From: Diplodia intermedia | Lineage: Eukaryota; Ascomycota; Dothideomycetes; Botryosphaeriales; Botryosphaeriaceae | Assembly: GCA_021495925.1 (NCBI GenBank) | Contig: JAKEKT010000030.1 | Span: 303,218 to 367,217 of the forward strand | Direction: 5' to 3' | Length of the DNA: 64,000 nt | Part shown: piece after piece, positions 45,412 through 57,570 of the stretch | How the letters are laid out: each line of letters starts with the position of its first letter | Numbering within the stretch: the stretch's first letter is position 1 | The notes under the pieces: generated by a model | What the model was told of the DNA's origin: nothing | Database searches by the model: none | What the model saw: the letters and a program-made list of their open reading frames with translations, nothing else | Program-made: the position numbers and the translations under genes

Positions 45412-46792
45412 TCAAACTTCCATCTTATTCTGCGGCGCCAACTCGAACTCGGAGCCTCCGGCGGTATTGGGCGTTTGGGGAGCCGAGCCCGCCCGCGGAT
45501 GAGCGTCGTTGCCTTCGTCGTCGTCGTCGTCGTAATTCACGTAGGTGTTCTGCGGGGCGGCGACGCCGCCTTCGGCGTTGCGGCTGCGGTGGGAATCGGT
45601 TGGCGTCTCGCCGCTCCAGTTGAAGTTGTACAGCTGCGAGTTGCGCTTCATGCTGGCGAAGAAGGGATTGGTCCAGCGGCGGCGGGCGTGCAACTTGCTG
45701 TTGCGGTTGGCCGAGCGTATGGGTTTGATGAAGGAGGAGAAGAGGCGCGATAGGCTGCCTTTGAGGGCGGGTATCGAGGCACAGATCAGGCCCAGGGAAG
45801 ACTCGACGGTGGTGAGGGCGAAGGGCCAGCGTGCATTCCAGGTCGTGTCATAGGTTTTGAAGAAGATGCGGTGGAGTTCGATAGTGCGGAGAATGCCGCA
45901 GATGCAGGTGCTGTTCATTGCGGCGGTTAGGAGCCTGGCATGTGTGCTGATGGAAGTGTACTTACATCAATCCCAGGCTGAAGACGAAGCCGAGAGCTAG
46001 TTTGGCGCGCTTGGAGATGCGGAGGTCCCAGAAGATGGCCATGGGCAGGATGCAGGCAATGAAGTCTTGGACGGCGCTGATTGCGCCGTTGGCAACGTTG
46101 CCCGCGCCTTCATTGATGCAACTGTAGTCGTGCTTCATTTCCCACATTGGATTGACTTTGTTCCAGTACGCGTTCACCGGCGAGCACTCCAGAGGTATTG
46201 TTATGATGAAGCAGATTGCGTAGCCAACGAGGAAGGCCATGTTGGCCCAAATGGTCCACTTGAACCATTGGCGGATTTTCCCAAGCCGGCGGTAGAACAG
46301 CAGGATGGAGAGCTTGGTCAAAGTGGTGCTGGCAATGTAAAGTAAAGAGATGGCAAGCGTGATCTTTCTGCTGAGCGGACCCATCTGTGGTGTGATGTCC
46401 CAGGCATGGCGGTCGAAGCCGTAGAGCTGCTCGGCTACAAACCGACGGATCAGTGGACGGACTCGAAGCGATGAAGTCGGGATGGTGGTTACCAAGGCAA
46501 GTGGCGACACAAAGAGCAACGTGCGGAATCTTCAACCACGAGTCAGCGTGTGGGGTTGTGCAGGGGGCATGCTCCAACATACCAAGGCCACGGCAATGAG
46601 AGCATCGTCCAGGCCGGCATTATGCCTGATGATAAAGCGGTCGTAGAAGCGGGAGGCGACAATGGCCAGCGACAGGGCAGTGAAGACGACACTGATGATG
46701 GTCAGGGTGGGCGGGGCGCGAATGCCGTGGGGGAAGGCGTCGGTCTGCCATTGGAGCACCAGCTCCAATGGAGGCACCACGCCACCAGGCAT
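45412..46792 (-). CDS. Fungal rhodopsin-domain integral membrane protein (PTH11-like), copy 2
   Basis: Four exons: 46583-46792, 46493-46529 (37 nt), 45966-46434 and 45412-45910 give 404 residues. Seven membrane segments are visible: LTIISVVFTALSLAIVASRF, ALIAVAL|IPHVALCVATCL, ITLAISLLYIASTTLTKLSI, ANMAFLVGYAICFIITIPLE, an AISAVQDFIACILPMAIFWD segment, ALGFVFSLGL|ITCICGIL and the region ending TTVESSLGLICASIPALKG. A polar tail rich in Asp follows (YDDDDDEGND). There is no signal peptide or CFEM domain. It is the same family as the protein at 16281-18227 but clearly divergent from it, so not a recent duplicate. A receptor role is inferred only. Confidence 0.85.
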
Positions 46793-48559
46793 GGCAATGG
46801 GGTCAGTCGTGCGAGGCGGGCGGGGTATATTGAGGATCCGTCAAGGTGGCTCAGGATGCGCAGGATCCGGGGTGGCTTTTAGTATTGTAGGCTTTGAGCA
46901 CGCATGAAGAAGGGTCCCCGGCGTGGGAAATGGAGCATGCAGGGAACGGGCACGTGTGAGATCTTCGGCCGATCCACTCCACGTGCGAGTGACGCTCGCT
47001 GGCCAGTCGTCCAAGCTTTATCGAAACTAGCCGGCTGGACTTGTGAGTCCGGAAATAACGTGTAGGTGGTCCGGAGACGCTCTCATGATGGCGACTTCAC
47101 GTTGATGGGCGGACCCCAAGCACAGGCGTGTTTGAGAAGGTGGACGGTGGGGCATATGCTTTGCTTGCGAGGCGACGGCGGCTGCACCTCTGTCACGCCA
47201 GACGATGCCCGGCGGCGCGTCCCTATTTCGCGTTGGGGGAGCATCGCGGTGGACAAGCAACGAGGCTTCGATCGCTAGAAATAAGCTCAGCTGGCGCGAG
47301 CGCGCTTCTTCTCCACAAGGGAAATGACGCCGCCGCGTTGGTGACGAGGCTAGCTATGCTTGTGGCAGATCGCCCGGCTGGAAAAGGGCGACTCTGCGAC
47401 TGCAACCGTCAGGAGGCTTGAAAAGGGCCGAGAGGGACGAGGGCAGAAACGTCTTCCCAGAAGCGTGTGTCTAGTACAGAGTAGGACCTCGCCGGCCGTG
47501 GCCACGTTTCGGCAATCGACACCGGCCCTGAAACAATCTCGTTCGCATTGACGCAGCGCTCGCTTCCTATTGGGATCGGCAGCTCCGCGCTGCAACAATC
47601 TGCTGGCGAGTATGAGTAAACATGGTGTCTTGTCGTCGTCGTTGTTGCTGCTCGCCTGCCGCCGGACCCGGCGCTAGATGCAATCGCCCCAACGCTAACC
47701 TCACCTCACGCTGCATGCCCGCAAGGCAAGAGAGCTGCTGCAGGCGTGTGCAGCACGCGCCAACTGCATCCCGGCAACTTGGCTGCTTCGATCCTACTTT
47801 TAGACCCCCGAGCATGAACAGCACGTCGCTTACATGACGACTTGGGCCCCGGCTGAGAGCGGCCATGGCCGTGTCCGGAGAAGTCTGCCTCGCCAACCCA
47901 TAGTCGATCCTTGCTTCTCCCTCGCTCGAGCGGGGACGATCAAAAACTCAGACTTCCGGTCATCCGACGGCCCATCTCGCAAAATGACCCCAGCCCCGCT
48001 CTGCTGCACACCTTCACGAGCACCCAACTTGAATTTCGCTACCGGCCCTCGGGTGATGGCGTTGATCGAGACGCTCTGCCTTCACCGATTCGCTCGCCGG
48101 GGTCGTGATCGGCGCCGTAGACGAAAGGCACTTCCGCTTCGGGAAGGATCAGTCCGCCCTTTCCCCAGCGCCGCGCCGGTTGCTGCTCCGCGGTTGAAAT
48201 GGCCATCATGAGACGCATGTAGTACTATCAAGCGTTGAGGTGGAGATCGAATCCGTGCGGCGACAACGGCTCCGGACACCACGGCGCCCGCAAACTTTAT
48301 TTCATCCTAGCAGCACGGCAACATCGCCAGTCGAAATGTCTAGACCGTCTATGACTCGCGCATGGTCCCGGGGTGTAGTTGTGATGCTGCATATAGACGG
48401 TTCATTATTATGCCACGCCAACGGTACCGTCACCAGAAGGCGTCCAACTCTTGATTCAGGCTTTCCGGATCAGACCAGTCCCACCCTGTCCTGTCTCTCG
48501 AGGCACCAGCGCTCACCACGCGCTATCTTTCAACTTTTCTTAAGCTCCTGACAATTGTT

Positions 48560-49203
48560 TCACGCTTGCTTCTTTCGCTTCTCTTCCCAAATACTTCGAT
48601 GGAAACACTGACATACCTCCGGGCTTGTGGGCCTTACAATGCTGATGAGGTTCCATATACTGGAAATCGTAAGGGCATACGGTTTCTTGGTACCATCTGC
48701 TGCTAAAGGTGATGGTGTCTGGCAGGAAATGCCCGATTTTGAGCTTTGGACGAGGCGTCGAATGTTTCCATATCTGGTCGAAAATGTAGGAGGAGTTACT
48801 CCAATGCGTATGCGTGCATGTGATACCTCGGTGAGCCGACTTCGATTACCGGTTCCTGGTGACGCCACGAGGGCAAGGGGAGAGATTTGTGTGGCAGAAA
48901 TGCCATGTTGGCCTTATCCGAGCAACTTTCAATGAGAAGAGTGGCCAGAGTTTCCGCGAACTTGCATGAGACCCCCTTTGTAACTGATTTGGAAGGCATG
49001 TGATGATAATTCCCAAGGATTCTAAACCCTTCATCGATTATGTATTTGCTGTAGAGTTCGGCGTTAAGGGAGGGTGTGGTGAGGACTGTGGCGGTGTCGC
49101 GAGGCCCAAATCGCAGATTTTGTCCAAAGTCCCGGGATGACGCAACCTTAACTGATACAACGGTCCTCCTCTTCGTAGCGACGGTATGGTTGAGGATTTG
49201 CAT
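48560..49203 (-). CDS. Weak hypothetical gene
   Basis: An open frame from an ATG at 49203 (MQILNHTVATKRR...) can be joined through a candidate 53-nt GTATCA...CCAG intron just after GSPR to a second open frame that runs to about 48560, giving roughly 190 residues. I recognise no domain. The joined product has some alternating hydrophobic and polar segments but no clear membrane helix. Base composition is lower in GC than the neighbouring genes. It could be a real orphan gene, a decayed one or chance. End points are approximate. Confidence 0.2.
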
Positions 49204-49436
49204 GCTCCTGTTCGAACTGGGAAATAGGTTCCTGCATGTTTCATGGCTGTAGCGATGGGTTTGACAACTCGCTTCTACTCATTCGCCCACTCTCTTCCCA
49301 AGAGACAGACAAAAAACGGCATACCTTGGCATCTTCGAGGGAAGGATGCAAAAAAAAAAAAAAGGGATTTGACCGGTACGGGATTCTGGAACGATGTCAG
49401 AAAATCAAAGCATACTGGAATTAAGCTCATGAACTT

Positions 49437-49566
49437 ACCGAACCCGCAACCTCACCCTTGACGGCACGAAGCCCACAATCTACCCATTGGGGGCGAAGCC
49501 ACTGGGTGAGCAGTGGCCAATGAGTTGGATTAGGAAGGGTACGCTCTACCATTGCGCTAACCGGCC
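49437..49566 (-). tRNA. tRNA-Arg(CCT)-like sequence with structured intron; 3' end degenerate
   Basis: On the minus strand the A box is near perfect (TTAGCGCAATGGTAGAGCG). Numbering from it gives a TTCCTA anticodon loop with anticodon CCT at 49534-49532. The TACCC stem pairs with GGGTG only if a 72-nt intron (49459-49530) starts one base 3' of the anticodon, the canonical position. A B-box-like GGGTTCGG follows, but the T-stem and acceptor stem do not close. It is either a truncated tRNA pseudogene or an A-box-bearing relic. Confidence 0.35.
49485..49522. repeat. Hairpin inside the tRNA-like intron
   Basis: GCCACTG (49498-49504) and CAGTGGC (49511-49517) form a perfect 7-bp stem with a 6-nt loop. 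Outside a 7-nt bulge, CATTG (49485-49489) pairs with CAATG (49518-49522). Confidence 0.75.
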
Positions 49567-50122
49567 TGTTTGATGAAAGGAACAGCGACTAAACGCGTAG
49601 ATATGCAATGGGCAAGAAATACCATGGGTTCAGCCAAAGACTGCGGGTGAGAGTATCCTCGAATCCGACATGAGCACGGCTTTTGCAGATAGACTGGACC
49701 ATGTCATTACTGGTGTTGTACTGAAGAACATGGAAGTTAACGGGGGTTGTCATTGAGTTCGGCAGTAGATTGAGCGGGATTTGGATGTGAGACAGCACCG
49801 AAATGAAATACGAAAACATGAGAGCAATCGACATATTGAATGAGTGTCACTGTACGAATGAGTTGCAGCAGAAACGCGAACCGAAAAGGGCGCAAAACAT
49901 CATGTAATCCATCCAGTAATCGTGTTACCAATTTGCAATCTTCCGATTCCAACAGTCGTCAAGCCCCGGTATTCAATTTCTCAATAGAAAGAGACAGTAG
50001 AGAAACAAGTCCAAGGTATCCCATCAAGTCAAGAATGATCAAAAAGCAGGTCATAACTCATAAATGTGTCCACCGCTTCCATCCGTCGCGGGCGACAAAA
50101 GGGCGGGGTTGGACAACCGCAC

Positions 50123-51968
50123 TTAGACTCTCATAGCAAACTGCTTGAGGTACTCGTAGTCGGCGACGTTCTTGTCGACAGTGTCCTTGATAACCTTGGC
50201 TCCCTCCTCCCCGAACTTCTGGACCCATTCGGCGTACAGCTCTTCGTCTGGCTTGGGAATCTTTTTCTTTTTGATCAGCGATGTTAATACGTCTGTTCAA
50301 GAAAAACAATGGAGTATAATGAAGTAGGCTGTTCCTTCTACAGCAGAGCCGCAATCGCCAGGAATCCAATCTCTTGTCGCCGACCAATCTCTCTCAATCA
50401 CATCCTCGAGTCCACGTAAAGCAAGTGCTTACTGCAGTCGAACTGATAGACGGAAGAATGATGTACGGAAGACAAAGGAGAAAGGAGATCCAGGATCATG
50501 ACGGTCTGATTGAAGGAACAGCCAATGGACTCACCTGGGCGCGAGGCTTGAGATCTCTCGATTCTATGGCATCCTCGTGGAAGCCCTTCCACTTCTCAAA
50601 TCTCTCCTTGGCGATGGCGTGATCCTCGTCGTTGTCCCAGGTCAACATCTCCGGGGTATACTCGATGCCGACGCTCTCGCAGTAACGCTGGATTATGCCG
50701 GCGGGGTTGTCGAGGAGGTCGTCGGCGTCGATGACGCAGATCTCGACCGGCTCGGCGCCGAAAGGAGGCCTGACGGTGCCGTTGGTCTCGCCGTTCGTCT
50801 CGGCGCCCTCCTGGCCGGCTATCTTGGGGCCGACGAGGCCGATGTTCTTGAGGTAGTCGAAGGTGCGGCGGAGCTCGTCGTAGCCGGCCTCGGAAGGCAT
50901 GAAGTTGTAGAAGCCGGTGACGTCGTCGAGCGGCGGGACGGTGCAACGGTAGTACGAGGGGATGCTGTTGCGCGGGTGGCGGATCAAGAAGGTCCAGTGG
51001 AACTTGGCGAGCAGCTCCGTCGGCACCACGGTCGGGTTGCCCGGCTCAACGAGCGTCGGGTAGGGGTACGGAGGCTTGGTGGCCTCGTGCCCCTCGATCT
51101 TCGCCTCATGGCTCACCCCATTCGGCGCGGCGTTGACGTCGCCGTTGGTGGCAGCGTCGCTGCCGTGGGCGCTGTCAACGCGGGCGTGTGCGTCGGACTG
51201 GGCGGCGTCAGTGCCGACGCCGCGCTTGAACTTCACGAGGGATGGCGCAATCGACGCAGGCTGGTGCTCCGCCGGCACCAGATAGTGCGTAATGTCCTTG
51301 ATGAAGATTCGCTTGCCCTGTTGACCCCGGTAAGTACATGTCGATTTTTCACCATGACGAAGCGCGAGCTCTGGCGGGGCCCGCCAGGCTACGTAAGGAA
51401 ATGTGCAAGGGAATGCGTCATCGGGCTCCGCTCAGCATGCAGGTTGAACTGCCGCGCTTGTCGAATCTGCAGGAGGTAGTATCATGGTCGCACACCGTTG
51501 AGGCATGGTCGAGCACCAGATGCGGTTGAGAAAGTAGTATATTTCTTTTTTTCTCGTGACTTCTGAAATAGGACGCGGAAAGAAGAGAATGGCGTGGACA
51601 AAGGAGACGGGGAGCAAGGCCGCGAGGCCGGCTGCTTGCAACTCGGGGGAAGGGATCCAACCTCAGTGTTCTCACTCTCGATCCTGTCGAAGATGGTCCT
51701 GTAGGTGCTGTCTTCGAAACCGCTCTCCTCTCTCGCCTTCAGGTCGCTCTCGTAACGGGTGCTGAGCCTTTCGGGGCCGAAGTAGAAGGCGTCACCGAAG
51801 GGTTCGTGCACGCATTGGAGCGTGTCCCGGCACGTCATGAAGACCTGCGCATCGTCGAGTGTCAATGAGGCGCCGGAGAGGCTGCGGCGGGAGGGGCAAA
51901 CGAACGCGCTCGAAGGCAGTGGAGCATGCCCGCGGGTGGGTTGCTGCGAAGATGGGTTTCTTCGACAT
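50123..51968 (-). CDS. Sulfotransferase-like P-loop protein
   Basis: Four exons: 51906-51968, 51662-51844, 50535-51317 and 50123-50266 give 390 residues. The N-terminus MSKKPIFAATHPRACSTAFE resembles the 5'-phosphosulfate loop of sulfotransferase folds; FMTCRDTLQCVHEPFGDAF, KDITHYLVP and FHWTFLIRHPRNSIPSYYR (the 3'-phosphate-type Arg/Ser block) follow, as in fungal sulfotransferase-like P-loop proteins of unknown substrate. A low-complexity Ala/Asn/Gly insert of about 65 residues lies between the third and fourth of these blocks. Introns 2 and 3 are unusually long (344 and 268 nt). The last acceptor (after GATCAAAAAG) is purine-rich and uncertain by 6 nt; both choices are in frame. Confidence 0.75.
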
Positions 51969-54900
51969 GGTGTCTGTGGCAGTGGCAGGCTATTGGTGGT
52001 GGAAGGCAGCAGCCGGCGGGCGAATATATATGGTCGCGGACCGGGATGCAGCGGGCAAATCAGGGGAGCAGGCCAGTAACGAAGCCCGAATCGAGTGATG
52101 AAAACCAAGCAGTCGTAAGGGGCGCAAGCGGCGCAGGTGGAAGTGTGGATATGCGGAATGCGCTAGGGTGCTAGTCGTCCCGCCCATGCGCCCTGCCTTA
52201 TACCCCGCCGGCGGGTCGCGATGCGCGCGTTGGCGTTGCAGTCATCAGATGCGCCAGATAGGGCTGCATTGGGCACATGCCAGCGGTTGTGGAGAGCGAG
52301 GCTATTCCCACGCTGGCGCATTGCGTGATTGCTTGATCGCGGGTGATCTCACAGCGCCGTTGGCTGCTGCTCGTGGCCCCAGGCTCCCGCACTGCAGGCG
52401 ATGTCCGCCGCCGGCTACCTAGGTTCCTGGCCTACACACGTCACTCGCACCGCCCGGGCCAAGGGCAGCCGCGGCCCCACGCCCAGCCCGGTTCATGCCT
52501 CGCCCGAGATGCTGCAGCTCACCACCATGCGACAACCAACGCCAATGATACGTCCGGCCCTGCCTCCTATCCCACTTATCTCGCGCACCTCTAGTCCGCT
52601 TCCGTTTGCCCTTCTGCGCGCCACCTCAGCTGCAGAGCCCAGAAGCTCCCCCCGCCCACTTATGTCTGAGCTGACCTGCACCCACGGCACCGTTCGCCAG
52701 GCCACCAGCCCACCGGCCACTCAGAAGCTCGCCATTCGCAAACTCGCCCACGATGAACCTTGGAGGCCGTTTGCTGAACACTGCTTCGGAGCACAGCAGC
52801 CGTAGCAACGCCGCCGCCGTTGAGAGCGGGGCACGCTCAACGTCGTGCAACCATACATACATGATGCTGCACAGCCAGCGGAAACTCGACGCCGGAAGAT
52901 AGGCTTGCATAGAGGGATTAACAGCGGGCCTTGACACCCTCGCTCCCGCCCTGCGCGCCCGCTAGTGCGTGCACCGGCAAGTCCCCAGATTTGACGACGT
53001 GGAAAACTCTGATGGCGGCCTTCACCCAAACAAGCCAGGGCCGGCGGCGCAGCTAGGCATTTGTTACGGCAGTTGTTACGAGACCGATACATCATGGCCC
53101 GCGTCAGTCCTGATTGAGCCTGGCAGTGGCGTTGTGTGTGGAGTGTGTCGATGTGTTCTGCACAGATCCCGCCTAAAGCGACCGTGCCGCGGAAAAAAAA
53201 ATTGGAAAAATCCACACTGTTGATTGGAGGGACCGTGTCGCGGAAGCATGGCGGACAAAAGCAAACAAGACAGCATCTGCAAACGGGTCTGCGTCACAAA
53301 CGGCCACGGAAACAGGGCGCCTGAGGATCCCCAGAGGCGGGTTCATCCGACGGGGGTGTCGTCTGACGATCGGCGTCCCGCACGCTTCTTTTTGGGAGGG
53401 CGTACGTGACATCCTCATAGCCGACGGCCTGGCTCTTGCCAGGAACGAAGGGAAGTGCATGTCCGACTCCAGAATCATGTCGTGCCCATTGCGTTGGATA
53501 GGCAATTGATGCCGAGATCAAAGGACTACGATCATCAGATTTCCCCACTAACCGCTCACTGTGACGTCTGGACCCTTATCCTGACTCCGTAGCCCCATGA
53601 AAACCACGCGTGCAGACTCGCGAATGTTGCTCCGGCACCCCTGTTTGGAGCCACACCGGTAAAGTACCACAGTAGGTACGGAGGGGCAGGTGTCGGTACA
53701 CCTGCCTTCTGCATGTTCAATTGCCTTTCCTATCGGCTCAGTGCGGAGATGCCGCAGCAGAGCCAAGGTCGCCAGACCGGCCTTGATGCAGATGCCGCGT
53801 TTCGTCTTCCCCTCTGTCGTCACTCGACATGTTCAGCAGCGTCCTACCGTATTGACTGCACTGGCTATGAGCCTCTTCCCCCATCGACCGACCTGCACCG
53901 CTCGAGTCTACTACTAGACGAGGCGAGGTGCTTACTTTGAGTATTTCCATGGTTTAATTCCAGGCCCCGGCCATGTTCTTGCAAAGTGGCATGGCTTTGT
54001 CAACAGGATGGTATGGTAGAATATTTCCCGCAAAGTTGATAGCGGGTTGGCTGCGGCATTGGAAAGAGCCCACCGTCCGGGCTCTGCAAACAGTAGCAGC
54101 TTCACAGCACCTTCCAACCATTCATCAGTGGTGCCATTGTGGTGCGCCGCACTCAGCATCTACTGCGCAGCCGATGTCGGTATACAAGACTCAGCCTGCT
54201 GAAGGGTGACAAGACGGGGTTGAATCCACAGCGGGCCCATCTGAAAGGATGCGAGAACAGCTATGTTGTTGGAACCCACTGCACTAGCCTCATTAGAGGT
54301 GGAGCTCGCTGTGCCCTTCATCAACCGGCTGGAACGGCAAGATGTCTGCCTGGCTTCCATTCATGTTATCCTCCCAGTACCATAGACTGAATCTCACTCC
54401 CCGCTACCGTGCAATTATTGCCTCAAGGATTACTTAGAAGCCCATTGTAGGCTAGATCATAATGTGATGTCTGTGTCCTCTCTGGAGAACCCTCATCGAT
54501 TGCGCTCGCGATGTTGAGAATCGGTGCGGGGTAGCTGGGTTGGGGCGGCATTTGGGAACGGAGGGCTCTGCACCGAGCCCTCACCTACGTCGCTTGATCA
54601 CGCAGGCAAGGGGAAGCACCTGCAGTGGACTACTCCCTATATCGTATAGAAGGCAAAGTAAAGCCTGTCCAAGGAGTACTAGAAGAAATGCGGTAAAGAC
54701 TATCAACGGCTTTGATGCCTGAGGCACCCCGGGCTTACGCCGGCTAGAGCTGCTGTTCGCTTGCTGCAAGTTTTTCTCCTAGCTCGCTTCCTCGTCGAGA
54801 AACCCAACCTCAACACTTCCGTCCGCCACACTGAAAGCCGCGTTGTTGTTTGCGCGCTGTCGTTAGCTGGAATCCACATCCCGCCAGCCTGGTGTCTTTC

Positions 54901-57570
54901 GCATCGGATGTTCCGCGTACATGTAGCGCGAATCCGGCTGCAGTGAGGTCGGCCGTTGACTGCTAACAGACAGGGTCGGATCGTAGTTTGGTGCTTGCAC
55001 AAGGTACGTCTATATTTTTCTCTTTCGTTTCTGCAACCCAGCTTTTTCATGATGTTCAAAACTTTATGCATAGTTCAACCGACGGCCTCGCGCCAATGGA
55101 GAAACACACTTACCATCTTTCACCTTTGTCTGATACTACTCACCTATACCCTATTCTTGCAAGCATGGTCCTTGTGGCAACGCGCTGACCCGCTTGTAGT
55201 TTTCTGTAACACCACTCCGAGCGATGTGATGTGTCCTCGACTAGCCCTCCTTCGCCTTCAGCAACACGGCACTCCCGCGACGACGTTGTTAGATAAGCAA
55301 TATACCCAAGAACACACGCGTCAGGTGGTTATTTGGATGGCATCAATTTAGACCAGTATCTCGGTATCACGCCAAATAGAGGGAACTGGATGCATGTCCA
55401 TCTTCTATCTACAGCACGTTGAAAGGCTTATCACTTCGTGGTGACGGAGCTCGAAAAATTCAAGTTTTCAGCCTCAACCTTTTCCTGATAAGCTTCCAAT
55501 TTGTCGCCTCTGTCGCCTGATGTGAGATGCTTCGTATCCATCAGTCCGTCATGCTATGGTCAACGCTCTCCCGTCTGTGAAGCACGATCGCGACCGCGTC
55601 TAGATTAACAGTCACTCATGCTTGCCAGGGCAGCGGTCAGGAGAATCGTTCAACAAGCGTTTAATGAGTGCAGCGCATTCCCAAGCGGCCAGTGTAGGGC
55701 AGGCGCTCAGACGGAAAGGGCGCGAGATCAAGTGCCCGTCGTAGACTTGCTGCTTGTCTTGTCCTACGATAGTTGCGCTTTAGGGTGTCCCGATGGATGG
55801 ACGGCTGCAGGATAGGCTGGTCGTGGTGAGTTTGGATTTCCTGGTGACGGAGCAACCAGTCTGACACTCGGTACGACTGATTTCCCCCGGCTTGGTGGTG
55901 GGTGATGGTCAAGAGCTGGCGTCGTCGGAGATGTGCCGCATTGTGGGGTTTACGGCCGGGGATCGGTGGGATAGAGAAGCCGTATCAAGGCCCAAGCCCG
56001 GACAGCTGGGAGGGCGTAAGGCTGAGGGAGGCTGGCGCCATTGAGAGCGATCGTCCGGGGGGTGCATTGCATGCTGCCGGGGAGGCGCGCGGGAGATCGG
56101 CGGCCGGCATTGCGCAGGCATCACGCCGATCCAAAACGCGCTTGCCCAGCACGCCATTCTCCCGCACTCTGTCGACTTGCAACCCTGCTCTCCACTTGTG
56201 CCACACTTGATCGCACTCATTGGCATCTCAGAGCCTCAGGGGCTCCATGATCGACGCTGCCGTTACGCCGTTTTCTATTGCCGTAAGCCGCTGCGTCGAG
56301 CACCCCTCGCTCCTCCCTGGCGCTGGCCAACCTCACCCGGAGCATCGACCTCCCCTTTCAGCACGGCGAGCCGCCGAATCCCCTACACCTCAGCTTCCGA
56401 AGTGGCAGCCTGACGATCCCCTCGCACTCTCCAAGCTAGCCCGGCGTTTTGGTCTGTCCAGAGCCGAGGCAATGGCTTTGTTACTCGCTGCGTTCTTCAC
56501 AGGGACTCTGCTCGATGGATTTGCGCTCATGCGGTCAGGAAACCCGCGCCTCTTCCTTGCCGGATGCTCACTCGAAAGCGAAGACATGGCTGGTAGCTAG
56601 GGTCTTTGTTCCTTGGCTGCTGTTTGCAGGTATCCGTCCTCGGATGCACCCGTACATTCCGATCAAAGGCACCTCAAGCCTGGCCACGAGGAGCTCCCTC
56701 TCAAAGTCCACTAACCCCCCAGCGCACAAGTTTGAGTCACCCAAGCACACAAACAACACCCGTCTAGCAGCTTAACATGGATCCATTTAACAGACTCCTC
56801 GTATCCATCATTACGGACCTGGTGTTCATGACAATATCTTTGTGGAGCTCTACGAGCACCGAGGGCCAGTCATTGGGTGTCTGTTGCAAGGCACTCATCC
56901 TCTTAGCCATAACACACTATCTTATAGGCTTCTTTCCGTCCGGAATTATATGCCGGCCTCTCGCATTCGACTTCCCCGCCGTGGCTCCGCCTCAATGGAA
57001 CCCTGTGTTCCCAAACAGTCAGTGGCTGCTCTCTCCTTCCTGATCAAGGTGCAACCCCAATGCTGACAGGTTGCAGTTTGAGCATTATCAACTAGTTACG
57101 GAAGCCGCAGTGCAAGCTGCTCAAGGGAGGGACGGAATGGCCACTAGAACATGTAGCAGAGGGAAGCAAGGGGCTTCGCCGCCGAAACAGGCAGGGGCAG
57201 GGGCTGGTTCCACGGAGGGCTCTCCGTGGCTTGAACTCCGCACCACCTACATGATGTCCCGGCCTTAGAAATCGAGGCGCCGTACCTTTGCTTGGTAGTT
57301 TTGCAACACGTCTTGCTCATAACCACCGCATGCGCAGCACCCAGTTATTCCGCAACAACGTTTCTGGCTGTGGAAATGGTACCCGAAAGCGCTATCACGG
57401 ACGCTAAACGCTCCCAATTCGGCAGCAACAAAGGACTTGGCACTGAGATTTCGTCACTTCGACTCACCTCAAATGAAGCGCCCATCGTCCGCTGAGCTCT
57501 GCTCATTCTTTCTCCTTTGGCAACCTTCGGCCGCGCAGAACTCAATTCAACAGCGCCGACGTCCTCCATC
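51969..57570. other. 5.6-kb gene-poor region
   Basis: The left end is the promoter of the sulfotransferase-like gene. Frames at 54956-55351, 56220-56600 and 56777-57043 start with ATG and have hydrophobic stretches, but I recognise none and would not call them. The perfect inverted repeat at 57210-57229 is the only sharp structure. Confidence 0.5.
57210..57229. repeat. Perfect 8-bp inverted repeat
   Basis: CCACGGAG and CTCCGTGG flank the 4-nt loop GGCT. It lies in the leader region upstream of the SRA-YDG gene, in otherwise unannotated DNA. Function unknown. Confidence 0.8.

Larger units (their letters stand above)
46793..50122. other. 3.3-kb sparse region
   Basis: Promoter of the second rhodopsin-domain gene, then DNA with no firm gene apart from the weak hypothetical frame pair (48560-49203), an A-run near 49350 and the tRNA-like sequence at 49437-49566. 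Confidence 0.5.

Noticed and set aside
50577..51479. 300-codon plus-strand frame opposite the sulfotransferase-like gene
   Set aside because: Mirror of a GC-rich exon; no domain content.
54956..55351. 131-codon frame with hydrophobic segment, considered as a UstYa/DUF3328-type protein
   Set aside because: The HxxHC-type motifs of that family are absent and no supporting exons were found.
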